This document shows positions 5,938 through 9,297 of a stretch of DNA of 9,297 bases, in pieces (position 1 is the stretch's first letter; the number at the start of each line of letters is the position of its first letter). The stretch is taken from positions 1 through 9,297 of the forward strand of contig CALFDL010000337.1 of assembly GCA_937950415.1 (NCBI GenBank), read 5' to 3'. The notes below the pieces were generated by a model. It had not been told where the DNA came from. It searched no databases and worked only from the letters and a program-made list of their open reading frames with translations. The DNA comes from an uncultured Collinsella sp. (lineage in GTDB: Bacteria; Actinomycetota; Coriobacteriia; Coriobacteriales; Coriobacteriaceae). A program made the translations under genes and the position numbers.

Positions 5938-6037
5938 CCCCGCATCGCCATCCTGGCGGGGCGATAAGAGCTCTTCGGGACTTATAAACCTGCGGACAAG
6001 CCATACCCGCAAGAGCTCCTATCGCTCCACCGCAGGT
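5938..6037 (-). promoter_or_regulatory. Interleaved inverted repeats upstream of the Fis-type regulator
   Basis: Between the YeiH-family gene and the regulator (266 bp, same strand). Stem 1: 5961-5979 pairs with 6006-6025, 18 Watson-Crick pairs plus one A-C mismatch that becomes G-U in minus-strand RNA, and one bulge. Stem 2: ACCTGCGG (5988-5995) pairs perfectly with CCGCAGGT (6030-6037); one arm lies in the loop of stem 1, the other outside it. A third hairpin uses CCCCGC (5938-5943) and GCGGGG (5956-5961). Inside stem 1 is a perfect palindrome AAGAGCTCTT (5966-5975), mirrored as AAGAGCTCCT (6011-6020), and between them on the minus strand lies TATAAG (5986-5981), a possible -10. It could be an operator pair, a structured leader RNA, or the 3' end of the upstream transcript. 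No T-run follows. Confidence 0.6.
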
Positions 6038-6077
6038 ATGCGCCCACCAGCAACCGGCACGCAAATAAGCTACTTCT

Positions 6078-7112
6078 CTACCAGATTCCCAGCACGTGCT
6101 GCATTCCCAAACTCATGCACGCAATGCCAATCCAGCAGCAAAAGCCCAACGCGATGGGCTTACCGCCCTTTTTGACCAGCTCGACGATATCGGTATTAAA
6201 GCCAATAGCCGCCATGGCCATCACGATAAAGAACTTCGACAGCTCCTTGATAGGTGCTGTAACGGACATGGGAAGCTGAAACACCGTGGTGATCACGCTC
6301 GCCAGCACAAAGAACAGCACGAACATGGGAAATGCGCGCTTAAACGAGAACGTGCTCTTGGCGTCGCCGCCGGCCTTGCGCGCCAGATGCATCTGCCAGC
6401 ATGCGAGGACCAGCGTGATAGGAATAATGGCCAGCGTCCTGGTGAGCTTGACCACCGCGGCGCTCTCGAGCACATTGGCGCCGGGATGCATGCTGTCCCA
6501 AGCGCTCGCCGCAGCCGTTACGGACGAGGTGTCGTTAATGGCGGTACCGGCAAACAGGCCAAAGCCCTCGTTGGTCAGCCCGAGCATGCCGCCGAGCGTC
6601 GGAAACACGAGCGCCGCGATAACGTTAAACAGGAAGATGACCGAAATAGCCTGGGCAATCTCGCGATCGTCGGCATCGATGACGGGTGCGGTCGCGGCGA
6701 TGGCAGAACCGCCGCAAATCGACGAACCCACACCCACAAGCGTCGCGATCTTACCCGGCACGTTCATAACGCGGCAGAGCACAAAGGCGATGACAAGCGA
6801 GGTCGAGATTGTCGCCACGATAATCGGCAGCGACTGGGCGCCCTTGGACAGAATCTGGGAGAGGTTCATGCCAAAGCCAAGCAGGATAACCGCGTACTGC
6901 AAGACTTTTTTAGACGTATAGGTGACACCGGCGGCGAGCTGTTCGCGGCGATTCTTGGGAAAGACGAGCGCCAGGACCATGCCAAAGAGGATGGCAAATA
7001 CCGGACCGCCGACCACCTCAATTTGTTTGCCGAGCAACGTCGCGGGAATGGCGATGATCAGGCAGAACAAGACGCCTTTCCAGCGCTCGCGTACGATATT
7101 TGCCAGTTGCAT
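6078..7112 (-). CDS. YeiH/UPF0324-family membrane protein (putative sulfate exporter family)
   Basis: A 344-residue integral membrane protein, full length for the PF03601 family, with about ten hydrophobic helices starting near residue 14. Family motifs are clear: LQYAVILLGFGMN (71-83), GVGSSICGGSAIAATAPVI (127-145), the conserved GTAINDTSSVTAA (189-201) and VVKLTRTL (220-227), and a C-terminal AAIGFNTDI (301-309). Databases label the family a putative sulfate exporter, by analogy with taurine- and sulfolactate-degradation clusters; the substrate is mostly unproven, and no sulfonate genes are visible here. The ATG at 7112 is preceded by AAGAAGGAA with seven-base spacing. It is divergent from a GntR/FCD regulator, which suggests control by an organic-acid-like ligand. 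No intrinsic terminator follows; the structured region at 5938-6037 lies downstream. Confidence 0.92.
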   Translation of the reverse strand: MQLANIVRERWKGVLFCLIIAIPATLLGKQIEVVGGPVFAILFGMVLALVFPKNRREQLAAGVTYTSKKVLQYAVILLGFGMNLSQILSKGAQSLPIIVATISTSLVIAFVLCRVMNVPGKIATLVGVGSSICGGSAIAATAPVIDADDREIAQAISVIFLFNVIAALVFPTLGGMLGLTNEGFGLFAGTAINDTSSVTAAASAWDSMHPGANVLESAAVVKLTRTLAIIPITLVLACWQMHLARKAGGDAKSTFSFKRAFPMFVLFFVLASVITTVFQLPMSVTAPIKELSKFFIVMAMAAIGFNTDIVELVKKGGKPIALGFCCWIGIACMSLGMQHVLGIW

Positions 7113-7275
7113 ATGGGATTCCTTCTTTCTATTTCACGTTTGCGACGGCTTATGATACGGCAACATTGAGCGCATCCTTGCGCAAACACAAACTAAGATG
7201 CCGCAATAGTTCTCAGGCAACAGCCGAATTACCCACCGCGGAGAGCTGATTCGCGGCATAATTAACAACTGACAT
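7113..7275. promoter_or_regulatory. Divergent control region between the YeiH-family gene and the GntR gene
   Basis: About 160 bp shared by two divergent genes. Seen: inverted repeat GTTTGCG (7138-7144) / CGCAAAC (7181-7187) ahead of the transporter, with an inner palindrome TTGCGCAA at 7178-7185; a plus-strand CATAAT at 7257-7262 as a candidate -10 for the regulator gene; and an imperfect dyad AACT...AGTT (7268-7283) over its first possible ATG. No -35 of quality is visible. An operator for the GntR protein is expected here, but none can be picked out with confidence. Confidence 0.4.
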
Positions 7276-8007
7276 ATGAGTTTGATAGAACAGTTGCGAG
7301 GCGCTATGGAAGAATCGATGCACGTCGGCGAGCAAGAAACAAGCCTACAAGACCAGTCCTACCACACCATTCGACGCAAAATCGTCTACCTGGACTACAA
7401 GCCGGGCGAAAAGCTGGGCGTCAAGCAACTTTGCGACGACCTGGATATGGGTCGCACGCCCGTGCGCGAGGCTTTGGTTCGCTTGGCGCAGGAAGGCCTG
7501 GTGCGCACCGTGCCTCAGAGCGGTACCTACGTCTCACCCATCAACCTCACCCTTGCCGAGAGTGCCTGTTACATCCGCGAGCATCTGGAAAAGCAGGTGA
7601 TCGTGGAATGCTGTGCGCGCGCCACGTCGGCCGGCATCGAGCAGCTCGACCGTGCCATCGCGCTGCAGGAAAAGGCCATGGCCGAAGAGGATCGCATCGG
7701 CTTCTTTTTGAGCGACAACCTCATGCATCACATGATTTTTAGCATCGCATGTCGCAGCACCGTGTGGTCGTGGCTCGAAGAGACCAATGCCGACCTGGAG
7801 CGCTTCCGCTGGCTGCGTGCCGCCACGCAGACGCTCGACAATCAGGAGACTGTTAACGAGCACAAACAGATCCGCCGCGCCATCGCCGGTCGCGATCCTA
7901 TCGAGGCGAGCTTTTTGGTCAGCAAGCACCTGCATATGATGTTCCGCAACCAGACCGAGGTCCTGGACCAATATCCCGAGTACTTCGAGACCAGCAAGCT
8001 CCGCTAA
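7276..8007 (+). CDS. GntR-family regulator, FadR/FCD subfamily
   Basis: A 243-residue protein of normal length for FadR-type GntR regulators. The winged helix-turn-helix spans about 28-87, with the hallmark PGEKLGVKQLCDDLDMGRTPVREALVRLAQEGLV (about 43-76). The FCD ligand-binding domain follows (about 95-225) with the expected metal-binding set: Asp147 and His151 (DNLMH), His196 (NEHKQI) and His218 (SKHLH). Such domains usually bind a metal ion and a small carboxylic acid, and the protein dimerises on an operator. It is divergent from the YeiH-family gene, its most likely target. The start is uncertain: ATG 7276 has no Shine-Dalgarno and lies only about 14 bases after a possible -10 (near-leaderless), while in-frame ATGs at 7306 (after GAGG) and 7318 (after GGAAG) have better sites and leave the DNA-binding domain intact. 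The stop lies within a hairpin arm. Confidence 0.93.
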   Translation: MSLIEQLRGAMEESMHVGEQETSLQDQSYHTIRRKIVYLDYKPGEKLGVKQLCDDLDMGRTPVREALVRLAQEGLVRTVPQSGTYVSPINLTLAESACYIREHLEKQVIVECCARATSAGIEQLDRAIALQEKAMAEEDRIGFFLSDNLMHHMIFSIACRSTVWSWLEETNADLERFRWLRAATQTLDNQETVNEHKQIRRAIAGRDPIEASFLVSKHLHMMFRNQTEVLDQYPEYFETSKLR

Positions 8008-8046
8008 CCTGCCAAAAAGGGACAGGTTTATTTTGGCAGGTTTTAT
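8006..8046 (+). terminator. Hairpin at the end of the GntR gene; likely terminator, REP-like in design
   Basis: Arms AACCTGCCAAAA (8006-8017) and TTTTGGCAGGTT (8031-8042) pair perfectly over 12 bp around a 13-base loop AGGGACAGGTTTA, followed by TTAT. The left arm begins inside the TAA stop codon of the regulator gene. The short T-rich tail fits termination on the plus strand. It resembles the inverted repeat at 3897-3931 in loop length, TGCC/GGCA flanks and an A-rich, GGGAC-like loop start. Confidence 0.75.
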
Positions 8047-8061
8047 CTGGGCAAATGCAAC

Positions 8062-8097
8062 AAGGCCCGGCTCCGTCTTGATGCGGAGCCGGGCCTT
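8062..8097 (-). terminator. Strong hairpin downstream of glmS, probably bidirectional terminator
   Basis: Arms AAGGCCCGGCTCCG (8062-8075) and CGGAGCCGGGCCTT (8084-8097) pair perfectly over 14 bp around an 8-base loop, 24 bases beyond the glmS stop. The tail is T-poor on both strands (TTGTTGCATTTG on the minus strand), so the stem strength rather than a U-tract would have to do the work. Confidence 0.8.
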
Positions 8098-8121
8098 AGT
8101 TGTTAGAACGACGGAACTCGA

Positions 8122-9297
8122 TTATTCGACCGTGACGCTTTTCGCCAGGTTTCGAGGTTGGTCAACGTCGCAGCCGCGCAGAATGGCTACCTCGCGGGCA
8201 AGCAGCTGCAGCGGGACGCTCGCGGTGATGGGGCTGAACACGTCGCGGACTGCCGGCACGCGGATGATGCAGTCGGCGATCTTGTTGATCTCCTCGTCGC
8301 CCTCGGTGGCAACGACGATGACCTTGGCACCGCGTGCCTTGCACTCCATAAGGTTCGACACGGTCTTGTCGTAGGTGGCACTCTTGGTGGCCACGGCGAT
8401 GACAGGGAAGCCTGGGTCGATCAGGGCAATGGGGCCATGCTTCATCTCACCGGCGGCATATGCCTCGGCGTGCAGGTAGCTGACCTCCTTGAGCTTGAGC
8501 GCGCCCTCGTAGGAAATAGCGGCACCCATGCCGCGGCCCACGAACAGCGCCGACTGCGCGTCCTTGCACAGCAGGGCGGCCTCATGAACGGCCTCGGTCT
8601 GGGTATCCAAAATCCACTGGATCTGCTCGGCCGTATCGGAAAGCTCGCGGAACAGCATGCGCGCCTGCTTGGTGGTCAAGCGGTACTTGACCTGCGCCAG
8701 CAGCAGGGCCAAAAGTGTAAGGCTCACGACCTGGCCGATGAAGCTCTTGGTCGAGGCGACCGCGATCTCCTTGTTGGCCTTAGTGTAGATGACGCCGTCG
8801 CTCTCACGCGCCACGGGGCTGCCCACCACGTTGGTGATGCCGAAGACCTTGGCACCCTTGATGCGCGCGTCGCGAATGGCGGCAAGGGTGTCGGCCGTCT
8901 CGCCCGACTGGGACACAGCCACGACAAGCGTCGTCGGCGTGATGATGGGATTGCGATAGCGGAACTCGCTGGCCGCCTCAACCTCGGTGGGGATGCGAGC
9001 CCAGCCCTCAATAAGGTTCTTGGCGATGAGGCCAGCGTGATAGCTAGTGCCGCAAGCGATCACGTAGACGCGGTCGATGTCGTTGAGTTCCTCGAGGGAC
9101 AGGCCCAGCTCGTCGATATCGAGCTCGCCGGCGGGGGTCATACGGCCCACCAGCGTATCGCGCACGACGCGCGGCTGCTCATGGATCTCCTTGAGCATAA
9201 AGTCGGGGTAGCCACCCTTTTCGGCCATGTCCAGGTCCCAGTCGATGTGGGTGACCTTGGGCTCGATAACGTTGCCGGCCTCGTCGGTGTACTCGAC
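8122..9297 (-). CDS. glmS: Glutamine--fructose-6-phosphate aminotransferase (isomerizing), C-terminal part
   Basis: The last 391 residues of GlmS, which converts fructose 6-phosphate and glutamine to glucosamine 6-phosphate, the first step to UDP-GlcNAc for peptidoglycan. The frame is open to the right edge; by comparison with the roughly 600-residue family, about 220 residues holding the N-terminal glutaminase domain are missing. Seen in the fragment: the linker end HIDWDLDMAEKGGYPDFMLKEIHEQP (from about residue 17), the first SIS domain with CGTSYHAGL (82-90), SQSGETADT (129-137) and STKSF (182-186), the second SIS domain with EGALKLKEVSYLHAEAY (264-280) and GEMKHGPIALID (283-294), and the invariant C-terminal DQPRNLAKSVTVE that closes the active site. 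No broken motif is seen. Any glmS ribozyme or promoter would lie outside the window. Confidence 0.98.
   Translation of the reverse strand, partial: VEYTDEAGNVIEPKVTHIDWDLDMAEKGGYPDFMLKEIHEQPRVVRDTLVGRMTPAGELDIDELGLSLEELNDIDRVYVIACGTSYHAGLIAKNLIEGWARIPTEVEAASEFRYRNPIITPTTLVVAVSQSGETADTLAAIRDARIKGAKVFGITNVVGSPVARESDGVIYTKANKEIAVASTKSFIGQVVSLTLLALLLAQVKYRLTTKQARMLFRELSDTAEQIQWILDTQTEAVHEAALLCKDAQSALFVGRGMGAAISYEGALKLKEVSYLHAEAYAAGEMKHGPIALIDPGFPVIAVATKSATYDKTVSNLMECKARGAKVIVVATEGDEEINKIADCIIRVPAVRDVFSPITASVPLQLLAREVAILRGCDVDQPRNLAKSVTVE

Noticed and set aside
5812..6012. In-frame 67-codon upstream extension of the Fis-type regulator (TTG start at 6012)
   Set aside because: The start is a TTG without a clear site, the added sequence has no recognisable domain and crosses the inverted repeats, while ATG 5811 has AGGGG at good spacing.
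5961..6025. Intrinsic terminator for the YeiH-family gene
   Set aside because: The stem is strong, but no U-tract follows on the minus strand and the loop is long (26 bases), so a standard Rho-independent terminator is not supported.
6019..6037. T-box-like sequence (GCGGTGGA on the minus strand)
   Set aside because: The conserved T-box core and a specifier hairpin are absent, and no tRNA synthetase or amino-acid gene follows.
5980..6037. tRNA-like or selenocysteine tRNA-like gene in the inverted-repeat region
   Set aside because: No cloverleaf can be drawn: there is no consistent acceptor stem, anticodon arm or T-loop of correct spacing.
6096..7169. A 357-codon open frame on the plus strand opposite the YeiH-family gene
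   Set aside because: Its translation is a hydrophilic Arg/His/Asp/Gln-rich mirror of membrane helices, typical of a shadow frame; the opposite strand encodes an unmistakable YeiH-family protein.

Overview
The window looks like chromosomal DNA of a high-GC Gram-positive gut actinobacterium, most likely a Collinsella-like member of the Coriobacteriia. This is inferred from high GC, strong GGAGG-type ribosome binding sites and the style of the proteins; no rRNA or other marker is present to prove it. Most of the window is ordinary core and accessory metabolism. I see no CRISPR array, tRNA, rRNA, integrase or insertion sequence.

Layout, left to right. (a) 1-2590, minus strand: a compact operon of a MarR-family regulator followed by two ABC exporter half-transporters. 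The second half-transporter runs off the left edge. The genes overlap or nearly abut, and each Shine-Dalgarno lies inside the 3' end of the preceding gene. The operon promoter has a TATAAT box flanked by two 14-bp direct repeats differing at one base, a strong candidate MarR operator. (b) 2710-3062, minus: a 96-residue protein of unknown function with a textbook terminator. (c) 3063-3878, plus: a divergent intergenic region with a possible short leader ORF, then a small nitroreductase. (d) 3897-3931: a perfect inverted repeat between convergent genes. (e) 3934-5811, minus: a single-pass membrane protein of unknown function, preceded by a Fis-type regulator whose AAA+ domain has lost its ATPase motifs and so probably cannot work as a sigma-54 activator. 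(f) 5812-6077: an upstream region with long interleaved inverted repeats. (g) 6078-7112, minus, and 7276-8007, plus: a YeiH-family (UPF0324) membrane protein divergent from a GntR/FCD regulator, a classic regulator-target pair. (h) 8006-8097: two hairpins, then 8122-9297, minus: the C-terminal two-thirds of glmS, running off the right edge.

The MarR protein probably represses its own operon and the heterodimeric exporter, in which the complete subunit carries the degenerate ATPase site. The GntR regulator probably controls the YeiH transporter. The most unusual items are the degenerate Fis-type regulator with its structured upstream region, and the MarR promoter architecture.
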